DNA of 18,003 bases. Origin: Paramecium sonneborni. Its lineage: Eukaryota > Ciliophora > Oligohymenophorea > Peniculida > Parameciidae. Location of the stretch: the NCBI GenBank assembly GCA_905182985.1, contig CAJJDN010000366.1, positions 1 to 18,003 of the forward strand, written 5' to 3'. The stretch's first letter is position 1; every line of letters begins with the position of its first letter. Positions 1 through 9,662 of this stretch are shown here, in pieces. The notes beneath the pieces are model-generated. The model saw nothing but the letters and a program-made list of their open reading frames with translations. It was not told the origin of the DNA and did no database searches. Made by a program: the position numbers and the translations under genes.

Positions 1-33
1 CCCAAACCCAAACCCAAACCCAAACCCAAACCC
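1..33. repeat. Telomere, C-strand CCCAAA repeats
   Basis: Five perfect CCCAAA hexamers plus a final CCC open the window. This is the C-rich strand of a GGGTTT telomere as found in Paramecium, and its position at base 1 marks a macronuclear chromosome end. All repeats are the C3A3 form with no C4A2 variant, but five units are too few to tell species apart. The repeat gives way at 34-35 to unique sequence that is already an open reading frame, so the telomere was added without an intervening subtelomeric repeat block. Confidence 0.95.
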
Positions 34-34
34 A

Positions 35-310
35 CATAATGTGACTGCTGAATTAAACCTACTAGTGGGCAAACCCAAACCCGTAAAAGTTGTTATAAAC
101 AATGAAGAACAGCTTAATAAAGAAAAGGAGCAAACTTTATAATAAAGGATTTTTTTGTTCTGCCATCAATATCAATAAAAATAGAAACTATTTTAATAAA
201 ATTATACTTTCAAGCTATTGTTATTTTAACTTAAGAAGTTCTCCTTTACGAATTTGCCTTATTAAAATTCAAGCCATCAAAATCAAAATTAAAATGCAAA
301 TACCTGTTGA
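35..310 (+). CDS. 5'-truncated open frame abutting the telomere
   Basis: Read in the ciliate code, this frame is open from the first unique base after the telomere to TGA at 308-310 (91 codons) and has no natural start. The first 35 or so residues look like real protein, with varied codons and a charged stretch: NVTAELNLLVGKPKPVKVV, then NNEEQLNKEKEQTL. After about position 150 the frame becomes Gln/Leu/Phe-rich and may be a frameshifted or non-coding continuation. The short AAACCCAAACCC inside it (71-82) encodes Lys-Pro-Lys-Pro. The family is not recognised. The simplest reading is the 3' part of a gene cut off by telomere addition; an overlapping frame from ATG 102 is a weaker alternative. 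Confidence 0.35.
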
Positions 311-420
311 GACCGATGATCTATAATCATTTTTCGTATTTTACACCAAAAATAAGAGCAATTTAAATAATAAGTCCCTAGAATGAAAAATAGTTATGAT
401 GCATTAAGTCTCAGCTATAC

Positions 421-1065
421 TATCCATGAAATTAATTAATTTCTATACCCATTTAAAAGAGGGTAGATTCTTTTTTGAATCTTTTTATACATGCCTTCCA
501 TATTTAAAGGTTGAAAAGGAGGATCCAAATTACATATCTCCTATAAAATAAATCCTAATGATTAGATATCTGATTTATTATTATATGATTCATCTTCTAA
601 ATTTCAGGTGATGCATCGTTTCAATTTACTTTAAATAAAATTACATGGAATGGAGTGTCTGTTTAAATGTATGACATCTCTATCTCTATAAAATCTTAAT
701 TTTTCATGTGATTCTTTCATACTATGCGTAATCTATATCAAAAGCTTACCAAATTTCTTATTTTTGGAGCTTTTATAATTTGTGCTATTTGTTAGTGATT
801 TATTTTGCCACATTCCCCTCTCAGTATATTCATTAATAATTCCTTCAGTTTAGTTTTCTATGATATGGAGATATGCACTACCTTCAATATAAAAGTGTTT
901 TTTTTTATCCTATAATGAATTCTTAATTTAGGAAGCTAATAGTTTCATATCATTAGAGGATTCTATTTTTATTAAAAAAATAATTGAATTATTGTATATC
1001 TTATTTTGAGGCAGATCTAGAAATAGTACAGAATCCTTAATCTTAATAAGCAATAAGTTTTTCAT
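421..1065 (-). pseudogene. Degenerate NEK-type (NIMA-related) protein kinase
   Basis: The minus strand is open from an ATG at 1065-1063 to a TGA at 606-604 (153 residues), then resumes in the same frame at 594-421. An alpha-C/hinge part reads MKLLAS followed by FYIEGSAYLHII, matching the NEK pattern of a helix, FIEGSYLYII and hinge. Then comes FGKLLIQITHSMKESHEK ending in YRD, the helix E and catalytic-loop region with HRD changed to YRD. Next is SYNNKSDIQSLGFILQEIC then PPFQPLNMEGMYKKI, which is NEK subdomains IX-X with the usual W of SDIWSLG replaced by Q (TAG). The glycine loop, the VAIK lysine and the DFG segment are missing. The GTP-x-x-SPE part lies in a different frame between 595 and 680. 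Catalytic activity is not possible as read. It points at the telomere and is head-to-head with the TPR gene, 42 bp away. Confidence 0.72.
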
Positions 1066-1107
1066 AAAAAGTATTTCTTAATAAAAATATCTTAATTTTA
1101 ATAGAAA
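1066..1107. promoter_or_regulatory. Short divergent intergenic region
   Basis: Only 42 bp separate the start codon of the kinase remnant (-) from the start codon of the TPR gene (+). The stretch is almost pure A/T. If both were ever expressed they shared one compact bidirectional promoter. No specific motif is recognisable; the assignment is by position only. Confidence 0.3.
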
Positions 1108-4100
1108 ATGGAAGAGTATCAATGTAGATATGTAAATCATGAAAAAGAAGAAATCATTGGCTTCTGTATGAATAAATTATGTCAGGAAATACCATAATAT
1201 TGTTAGGAATGCCTAATATTTAGGCATTAAGACCATAAAGAAGATTGTCTTAATTTCTCTATTTTGTCAGAGTAAATAAATAAAAATATAATGAATCTGA
1301 AATCATAAAGTTAATAATTATTTGAAGCTAATAATAAATTAGGGTTTATGTTTGAAATCTTTTTCAAATAGATGGATACTTAAATTTTAAAACTGTATGA
1401 TATAGATAAATAATTAAGTAATAAAGAATATTTATCATTTAAATAATAATTAACATATCTTCAATAGTTCCATTCAGGTGAGAATGCTAACAAATATAGT
1501 AAAACATTTATAAATATTATTTAGGTACATTATTAGATTTATAGAATTAAATTTTAAAAGTTATGGAAAATATTGTAAAGCAGAATGATCAAAAGGAAAT
1601 CAAACATAAAGAATAAGAAACAGAAACCAATTAGATATAAAAAAAGACTGAAAACTTTGAGATATTAAATAACGATTAGGAAATTATTTAGAGTTAAGTT
1701 ATTTTTGAGAATGGTAAAGAATTATGAAATTAAGCAGGCAAACAATTAACTTACGAGGAAAAGTACTAAGATGCATTAAAATTATTCGATAAAGCTTTAA
1801 TGAAAGATCCAAAAAATGAAGAAATATAAATATGGAAAGGTATAAATCATTATTTATTATTAAAGGATAAGTCTTAATTTATTTAGAAAGATTTTAAGAA
1901 GCCAATTTATCCTATGATTAAAGTCTTTAATTAAATTAAAAAAGTTTTTTAATACTGAATAATAAAGGTAATTATGCTTAAAAGGAAATATTATAGGAAC
2001 AGTGTTAAATGATTTAAAAAAATATTAAGAAGCTATTTAATGCTACGATGAAGCCATTAAACTCAATCCATATGATAGCAAAGTATTTTGTAATAAAGGT
2101 ATTTATAATGTGTAGATTTTTCAATAGGATTGGCATTAAAAAATCTAAAATAATATGAAGAATCTATATAATGTTATGATAAATCTATTTAGTTAAATAT
2201 AAAAAATGATACAGCTTTCAACAATAAAGGTATTAATAATTTTTAATTTTAGGAACAACTTTAGTAAGTTTGAAAAGATTTTAAGAAGCTATCGAATGTT
2301 TTGATAAAGCTATTTAATTAAATCCATTAAATGACTCAGCTTTAAACAATATGGGTATTTATTGTTGAATTAATTTTATTTTTAGGATTAGCATTAATAT
2401 AACTCAGCAGATATGATGAAGCTCTCAAAAATATCGAAAAAGCACTATAATTAAATCAAAAAAGTCATATAGCATTAGAAAACAAAGGTTATTTTAGATA
2501 ATAATTAATTTCAATAGGAAGTGTATTACACTAATTGTAAAGATACTAATAAGCAATCGAATGTTATGATAAAGCCATCCTACTAAATCCAAACAGTGAT
2601 TAAGCATATTTAAAAAAAGGTATTTGTTTCTCAAATATATATTTAAAAGGAGTAACCTTAATTAGCTTAAAAAAATATTCAGAAGCAATAGAATATATTG
2701 ATAAATCTATTCAACTGAATCCAAAGAATGATTAAGCATTATGTTCAAAAGGTATTTCATAGTTTTATGGATTATATAAGGATAAGCGTTATAAGGCTCA
2801 TTAAGATATTAGGAGGCTATTTAATGCTATGATTTAGCTATTTAATTTAATCCAAATGATGAATTTATAATAATCTCTAAAGGTTTTATATATATTAGAT
2901 TATTTATTAGGTTAAGCATTAGGAAAGTAATAAAAATACGAAAAAGCAATTTAATGTTTTGATAAAGCAATTTAGTTAAATTAAAATAATTTTGAAATAC
3001 TTGAATAAAAAGGTATAAATATATTTAAAATTAATCTAAATAGGATGCATGTTAATTGAATTCAGAAAATATTAAGAAGCAATTGATTGTTTTAATAAAG
3101 CAATTAAATTAAATCCTAAATCAGAAAATGCATTGTGCAATAAAGGTATTTATTTAACATTTTAACAATAAAGGAGCAGCATTAATAAATTTATAAAAAA
3201 ATTAAGAAGCTATAAAATGTTTAGATGAAGCAATCAAATTAAATCCTTAGAATGCTTCAGCTTTAAACAACAAAGGTATATATTATAATAATTTTTACAG
3301 GATCAGCATTAAATAATTTAAGAAGATACAATGAAGCTATTGAATATTGCGATAAAGCTATTAAAATAGATCCTAAGAAAGACATGGCATATTTAAACAA
3401 AGGTATAATTATAATAACAATAATAAAGGATTAGCGTTACTATATAAAGACAACATTAAATAGGCCATTGAATATTTCGATAAAGCACTTCAATTGAATC
3501 CCAAAAATGATTTAGCGTTTTACAATAAAGGTTCTTTTTAATTTTATTATTTTTATTTAGGATCAGCATTATTGAATTAGCAAAAATATGCAGAAGCAAT
3601 AGAATGTTTTGATAAATCAATTCAATATAATCCATAAGATGATAGTGTATATCATAACAAGGGTATTAATTATATTCAAATTTTTAATTAAGGAGAAGCA
3701 TTAATTAATTTAGGAAAATATAAAGAAGCCATTAATTGTTTTGATAAATCAATTGAATTAAATCCAAATGATTTTTCTGGATACGACTCTAAAGGCATTT
3801 ATTAAATTTAACTTTCTTAAAATAGGTATGGCATTATTCAATCAGCAAAAATTTAAGGAAGCTATTGAATGCTTTGATAAAGCAACTAAATTGAATCCAA
3901 TAGTAGGCTTTAGATTTGATATGATTAGTATCTATAAAAATAAAGATATTTATTAGCTTAAGCATTATTTAATTAATAGCAATATAAAGAAGCTATTATT
4001 TGCTGTGATAAATCAATTTAATTAAACTAAAACAACGATTTAGCTTTTGCAAACAAAGGTAAACTATTATTATTAATGACTTCGTCATAGCATCAGCATT

Positions 4101-4711
4101 ATTTAGTTTATAAAAATATAAGGAAGCACTTGAATATTCAGACAAAGCCATTAAGATAAATCCATAAAATGATATTGCATTTGGAACTAAAGGTATTAAA
4201 ATTATATCAATTTAGGATTGACTTTAACAAAACTATAAAGATATTAAGAAGCTCTTTAGTGTTTTGATTAGGAAATAAAATTATAACCAAAATTTTAAAC
4301 ATTTACTGATAAAGGTATTTTATTATAAAGACTATTTAATAGCAAATACTTTACTTCAATTATAAAGATTTTAAGAAGCAATTGAATGTTGTGATAAAGC
4401 TATTTAATTAGCTCCAAATTGTGATTAGGCATTTTTCTATAAAGGTAATATTATTTTTATGTAAATTTTAGCTATTGCTTTATCAAGCCAAAAAAAATAC
4501 TAAGATGCCATAAAATGCTATGATGAGGCATATTAAAGAGGTAAGCATCCGATGATTTTGCTCAATAAAGGTGTATGCTTTTCAATTTACAATAGCTTTT
4601 GTACTAGTTGATATGAACAAAAGAGAAGAAGCAAAAATAATTTTCAAGTAGATTTTAGATACAAATTTCCAAGATAAGGAGTATATTAGAGGATTAATAA
4701 AAACATTATGA
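1108..4711 (+). CDS. B-box-like zinc finger plus 22-unit TPR protein, 25 exons
   Basis: Spliced coding length is 2940 nt (979 residues) from ATG 1108 to TGA 4709-4711. Residues 6-43 hold eight zinc-ligand candidates (C6, H11, C20, C25, C32, C35, H40, H43) in a B-box-like cross-brace. A helical, Gln/Lys-rich linker follows to about residue 195. Then come 22 TPR units of the form EAIECFDKAIQLNP, with a Gly/Ala codon split at each end. Introns lie at 1525-1544, 1714-1737, 1840-1865, 1968-1996, 2099-2127, 2230-2252, 2355-2385, 2488-2517, 2620-2649, 2752-2780, 2883-2910, 3013-3043, 3146-3173, 3276-3300, 3403-3428, 3531-3560, 3663-3692, 3795-3825, 3928-3956, 4059-4090, 4193-4215, 4315-4342, 4445-4471 and 4571-4595. 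Twenty TPR exons are exactly 102 nt and two are 99 nt. TPR arrays are protein-binding superhelices; the partner is unknown. No TGA interrupts the spliced frame, so the gene looks functional. A cytosolic scaffold role is inferred from the absence of any signal peptide or membrane segment. Confidence 0.9.
3795..3825 (+). other. GC-AG intron inside the TPR gene
   Basis: This 31-nt intron begins GCATTT and ends AATAG. Removing it leaves flanking exons of exactly 102 nt (3693-3794 and 3826-3927) in phase 1, like the other TPR exons, and restores a unit beginning with MALFNQQKFKEAIECFDKA. Read through, the frame reaches TGA inside the next exon. The other 23 introns of the gene start with GT. A T-to-C change or a sequencing error at 3796 could also explain it. 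Confidence 0.75.
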
Positions 4712-5252
4712 ATAGATATATTTAGGATATTAAATTAAAAAATATTAATTTATTTAAGTTTATTAAACTTCTTCTTAGAATAAATCTAAATTTTTATATG
4801 CTTAAATTGCTCTAGAATCATAGAATGGTTCTAGGCCTCTTTCTTTGATCTTTCAAATATTCTTCTATATTTTAAGAATAGATGTCTAAACTCTTTACTA
4901 CATTTGGTTTGTATTTTAGTAATTTTTATAAAGATTACTTCTACTTTTCATCCTTTTTGCAAAGATTAGGAAATTAATTTAGTGATTTTATTGATTCTTA
5001 AAGCATTATCCACTCTATTTTATATACTATAAAATTATAAAATAATATCAAATGTTATTAAGTAATATTCAAATAACTTAATTTCATTTTATATTAATCT
5101 ATACATACTTTTTTTATGTATCTCAATATTTAACTAATAATTGATTTTCATTCTTCTTCGCTTCAATAAATTTAATTTTGAGATGATTAAATTTAGAAAT
5201 AATAATGAACATTCTTATATTTTGAAATAATTTAAAAATATATACTGTATAA

Positions 5253-6310
5253 GCAATATGAACTTAAATACAACAATATTTTGGTATGATAAATAATAAA
5301 TTTTTTCATAATTGGACAATTAATTAAATTCAAATTAATTAACAGATTATTAAGCTTCTGGGTTGAGATCATTTATACTTGTTGTCTATTACTCTTGACT
5401 ATTGTTATTTATTATGATTCAACTATAATGTCTCTTAAATTCTTTGTTTATTGCAACTATATTATTTTCTCAGAATTTGTTTCTAAATATTTCAATATTA
5501 TTATAGTATGCTTTATAAACAATATCCAATAAGCGATTATTCTTCATAATCAATTTCTTTATTTGCCACTTCATCGCTATATTATTAAATTATTGAATCT
5601 TTTATCTCCTCAAGATTAAAACTTACACTTTCTATCAAATTAAATGCTCCAAGTGATACTTCTATTCTAATTTGATGGAGTAAATGCAAATGTTTATAAA
5701 ATTAAGGATAAATTATCCATTCTTGATCTGAATTTTTTTTCTTTATATTATTCCACCAGGTATAAATAATTTTAACAGCTCCAAGATAATAATGTAAATG
5801 CCAGAAAAAAGATCTATAGAATAAATATTCATTATACTTATTTTCCTATTTTAAAGCATTTTCTTTTTATTCTATAATAAAACCATCCAATTAATCTCTA
5901 TCTAATATTTTATTATTTATAATCTATTATTAATCTTTTTATGTCTATTATTATATATCTTTTTATGTTAATTATGTTATCTATTTATTAATAAAAATTA
6001 AATTGCCTTATGAAAAATTAAATCGTTGTAAATCTTTTGGTGAGAGGTTTTTTGAAAGTTCTTGAGCTTTTTATAAATATTATTTGGAGAAAGAAAGCTA
6101 TTTCTAAGTATAATATACTAATCCTAATAACAAATGTTAGAAGGGATTTTTGGTTTAATTTTATATTGCACAAGAGTAATCATTAATAGCATCATTATTC
6201 TTTTCCATTTTGTAATAAACAATTCCTAATGAGAAGATTTTTATATTTTACCTCGACCGATATATACATCATCATTTTATTGGTTATACTATATTGCTTT
6301 TGTGTAAGAT
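5253..6310. repeat. Direct repeat copy 1 (1058 bp)
   Basis: This block recurs at 6312-7369 with a constant offset of 1059. The lines compared by eye match base for base, including homopolymers. It ends at the single undetermined base 6311. Its left flank continues the degenerate TPR gene sensibly, while its right edge abuts the N. Confidence 0.95.
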
Positions 6311-6311
6311 N
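6311..6311. other. Single N: scaffold or contig junction
   Basis: This is the only ambiguous base in the window. It sits exactly between the two copies of the 1058-bp repeat. That is what is left when two overlapping contigs are placed end to end without merging the overlap. Confidence 0.9.
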
Positions 6312-7369
6312 GCAATATGAACTTAAATACAACAATATTTTGGTATGATAAATAATAAATTTTTTCATAATTGGACAATTAATTAAATTCAAATTAATTA
6401 ACAGATTATTAAGCTTCTGGGTTGAGATCATTTATACTTGTTGTCTATTACTCTTGACTATTGTTATTTATTATGATTCAACTATAATGTCTCTTAAATT
6501 CTTTGTTTATTGCAACTATATTATTTTCTCAGAATTTGTTTCTAAATATTTCAATATTATTATAGTATGCTTTATAAACAATATCCAATAAGCGATTATT
6601 CTTCATAATCAATTTCTTTATTTGCCACTTCATCGCTATATTATTAAATTATTGAATCTTTTATCTCCTCAAGATTAAAACTTACACTTTCTATCAAATT
6701 AAATGCTCCAAGTGATACTTCTATTCTAATTTGATGGAGTAAATGCAAATGTTTATAAAATTAAGGATAAATTATCCATTCTTGATCTGAATTTTTTTTC
6801 TTTATATTATTCCACCAGGTATAAATAATTTTAACAGCTCCAAGATAATAATGTAAATGCCAGAAAAAAGATCTATAGAATAAATATTCATTATACTTAT
6901 TTTCCTATTTTAAAGCATTTTCTTTTTATTCTATAATAAAACCATCCAATTAATCTCTATCTAATATTTTATTATTTATAATCTATTATTAATCTTTTTA
7001 TGTCTATTATTATATATCTTTTTATGTTAATTATGTTATCTATTTATTAATAAAAATTAAATTGCCTTATGAAAAATTAAATCGTTGTAAATCTTTTGGT
7101 GAGAGGTTTTTTGAAAGTTCTTGAGCTTTTTATAAATATTATTTGGAGAAAGAAAGCTATTTCTAAGTATAATATACTAATCCTAATAACAAATGTTAGA
7201 AGGGATTTTTGGTTTAATTTTATATTGCACAAGAGTAATCATTAATAGCATCATTATTCTTTTCCATTTTGTAATAAACAATTCCTAATGAGAAGATTTT
7301 TATATTTTACCTCGACCGATATATACATCATCATTTTATTGGTTATACTATATTGCTTTTGTGTAAGAT
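6312..7369. repeat. Direct repeat copy 2 (1058 bp)
   Basis: Apparently perfect copy of 5253-6310. Its right edge joins 7370 in the middle of a TPR codon run (Ala-Ile-Lys-Ser), so this junction is genuine gene sequence. Its left edge touches the N and makes no coding sense there. Confidence 0.95.
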
Positions 7370-7950
7370 TTAATTGCTTCCTCTTAATTTCTTTATTCTT
7401 CAAATTTATTGGTGATATTTTGTCATAATACCTTTATTAAAATGGTATCTTATTTTTATAGATTCTTATCTTATTATAACATTTTTTGTTTGCTTTTTTA
7501 ATTGCTTATATTATTATTAGATATCCAAATATATATTGGAATTAAAGATTAGCTTATTTGCAAATATGGCTTCATCTAGAATACATGCATAACATAAAAT
7601 GAAAAAAGAGAATAAATTGTAATAATACTTAAAGTTTAGTTATAAGGTATTGACTGTACATAAAAAAAAAAGAATCTAAACAAAATCAGAATAACTTTAG
7701 ATTAAGGAGAAAGGACAGAATGAGTCAAAATAAAATTTCCTCCTTAAAGAATAAAGAAAATCTTTGTTTGATATGTATATAAATTCTTATAATATAATTT
7801 TCCTTTTTGCCTCATAGTATTGATGAAAAAGGTTAAGTATGTTCAATAGAATAAAACCTATAAATGTTTAAAAAATAGATGCATATAGGAATGAAAATTA
7901 AGATGCAAATATTTTTAGATTTTAATCTTTTTATAAAGGCTTTTAAAAAA

Positions 7951-8340
7951 TCAATAATCGAAATTTAATTTATCATAATTACATAATAATATATTTTATT
8001 ATGAAATGATTGTAAGTACTCTCTACATACATAATTCTAAATCTTAATTTAAAATTAAACAAGTTTCATCTACTATTTCCTCATTAAATATCATATATTT
8101 TTTTTTTCATTCTTAGGTTTCTCATTATCATTCAATTTTTATTAATCTCCTTTTAAAATCTTTATGAATTCTCTAATAAACATTCCACCCATTATTCATA
8201 TTATTCTTTTGAAGACTATTCTTCCTCATTAAATCTTTCGCTATCTTTAACACAATTTGCTGGTGAAATATAAAAATATTCTCCTAACTTATGATTTCGA
8301 TATTTAACAAAAAATTACAAAATTATTGATATACTATTTA
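7951..8340 (-). pseudogene. Unrecognised coding remnant, two frames
   Basis: From 8340 down to TGA 8134-8132 the minus strand reads as protein, for example KLGEYFYISPANCVKDSERF followed by an acidic, Gln-rich helix. From 8130 a different frame continues with NDNEKPKNEKKKYMIFNEE and ends at TGA 7953-7951. A one-base shift at about 8131 would join them. I do not recognise the family. The sequence looks cytosolic and helical. It may belong with the minus-strand frame at 8767-9345, but about 430 bp without clear coding lie between. Confidence 0.4.
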
Positions 8341-8766
8341 ATAAATAATGCAATTGCCCATATCTTATTGATACTTTTATTATAACTAATAAAGCAAAAA
8401 TATACACAAATTCTTTATTATTTTATATATTATCTCTGAAATAAATCCTCTTCAATTCAATTTTAAGGGTTTGTAAAAATATTTAATTAAATCAAAATCT
8501 AATATTTTTAGAAATTTCTATTCTTATTTAAAAAAAATTATATTAATGAATTTTTTTAATAGCTACCTTGATTTAAATAAACTTTTATAACATCTCATTT
8601 CTATTGGGATATGAATTATATATAAATGTTCCAATATTTTAATATTTATTGCTTATCTAAATAGTAAAGGTGTTAATAACATAGATTCCCTTATTAGCCT
8701 ATTTTCTTTATGTAATAAGTGTAAAGATTTGTAAATATTTTTAAAAAGCTTCGTTGAAACTCTACT

Positions 8767-9345
8767 TCAAAGAAAGAATTATATTAATAGCATTAACAAA
8801 ATGATTAGAATCATAATTTGTTATTTTGGAATAGTATGATAATTGGCTATTTTACAAGAGAATGTTATTTATTGGAAGAAAGCAATTGATAGTTTTATGA
8901 GAGCATGAATTTGATGATACATATATCCAAGCTTTGGTTCTATTTAACTTTTTTGTTTTGATTAGATTTAGATATTAATTTTTGGAGGTAGAGTCTCGAT
9001 AATTTAATTATGACATCTTAAATCATTTTTGGTAAGAGAACGCAATCTTTAAATAAGGAAATCTTAATCAGTAATTTGTTAAATATATATACTCTCTGCA
9101 ACACCATAAAACCATGTTGAAATATCAATTTCTTTTTAATCTTTATTTGATTTCTTTAGTTCCTCTTATTAATTTTTAAAGTAATATAATCTTTTGTTAA
9201 TCTTAGATAATAAAAAAATTAGCATAAACACTTGAAAGCAAATGTGAATAATCTATAATTTTTGCAAGAGGAACTGATTAATTCGAATATTTGCCAGACA
9301 GATATATCCTATAGTTCCGTATAAATTATTAATTAAAAAGGGAAA
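8767..9345 (-). CDS. Unrecognised open frame, 192 codons
   Basis: Using TGA as the only stop, this minus frame is open from the stop at 9348-9346 to TGA 8769-8767. The central part looks protein-like: NQQEELKKSNKDQKEIDIST, then FLIQRLRSLTKNDL, then IIETLPPKINIQ. The string RLRSLTKND...LPPKI faintly recalls the segment before helicase motif IV in SNF2 proteins, but no other motif supports that. There is no convincing start codon, and the last 40 or so codons are hydrophobic and low in complexity. In DNA this AT-rich a TGA-free run of this length can arise by chance, so this may be a fragment. Confidence 0.3.
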
Positions 9346-9662
9346 TCAAAAGAGAATAAATTAAATACACTTTTTCATATAAACATAGATCAGAATATAA
9401 TCGCGAAAGCTAAACTTAATTCTTAGAGATTTTTCTTTATAAATTAAGTACGGAAATAAGAAATTTAAAATTATTGATATAATATTCATAAATGTTAAAC
9501 AACCTTACATAATATTAAACAAAAGAAGACTAAGTGATGATTTAATCTTCTTAAAAGAAAGGATAGAGAATGCATACAGACATGATTTAATGCAATAAGG
9601 CATTCAATTCTTTAATAGTGATTCACGAAGAGATTGAGAATAAAAAATAAGAAATTTAGTAT

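Larger units (their letters stand above)
4770..7600 (-). pseudogene. Decayed TPR-containing gene, split by an assembly duplication
   Basis: The clearest part runs from 7404 down. The exon EEAIKSYTKAIQYNQQNDD leads into a 26-nt GT-AG intron (7285-7310). The next TPR half, IVYYKMEKNNDAINDYSCAI, is followed by a long C-terminal region with aromatic-rich stretches (FFWHLHYYLGAVKIIYTWW). That frame ends at TGA 6553-6551, equivalent to 5494-5492 in the other copy. Coding-like sequence continues beyond it in another frame (SNYEKIYYLSYQNIVV near 5270-5330) and then near 4780-4980 (KPNVVKSLDIYSQNIEEYL, LEPFYDSRAIQAYKNL), so several frameshifts and stops have accumulated. Upstream of 7404 a further unit is barely recognisable to about 7560. 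The gene converges tail-to-tail with the intact TPR gene. Collapsing the duplicated block (5253-7369) to one copy leaves continuous sequence. A few breaks could be sequence errors, but there are too many for all to be. Confidence 0.6.

Noticed and set aside
71..82. Interstitial telomere-like AAACCCAAACCC
   Set aside because: It lies in the open frame starting at 35 and encodes Lys-Pro-Lys-Pro; two units are too few to call a telomere remnant.
102..326. 74-codon standard-code ORF
   Set aside because: It overlaps the better-looking frame from 35, has Ile/Lys/Asn-rich composition, and ends at a TAA that is a sense codon in this organism.
1478..1499. Possible 22-nt GTGAG...ATAG intron
   Set aside because: Removing it throws the frame out relative to the downstream intron at 1525 and the TPR exons.
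1714..1737. In-frame TGA (1724-1726) suggesting the TPR gene is broken
   Set aside because: The TGA lies inside a 24-nt GT-AG intron; removing it leaves a 102-nt TPR exon.
3768..3956. 62-codon standard-code ORF
   Set aside because: It is a read-through of the GC-AG intron into a true TPR exon in the wrong gene model, ending at a TAG sense codon.
1840..4595. Regular repeats of about 131 bp as a CRISPR or satellite array
   Set aside because: The repeats are diverged coding TPR exons with intervening introns in a eukaryotic gene; spacing follows exon length.
6195..6431. 78-codon minus ORF crossing the N
   Set aside because: It is a chimera created by the artificial junction of the two repeat copies and by standard-code stops.
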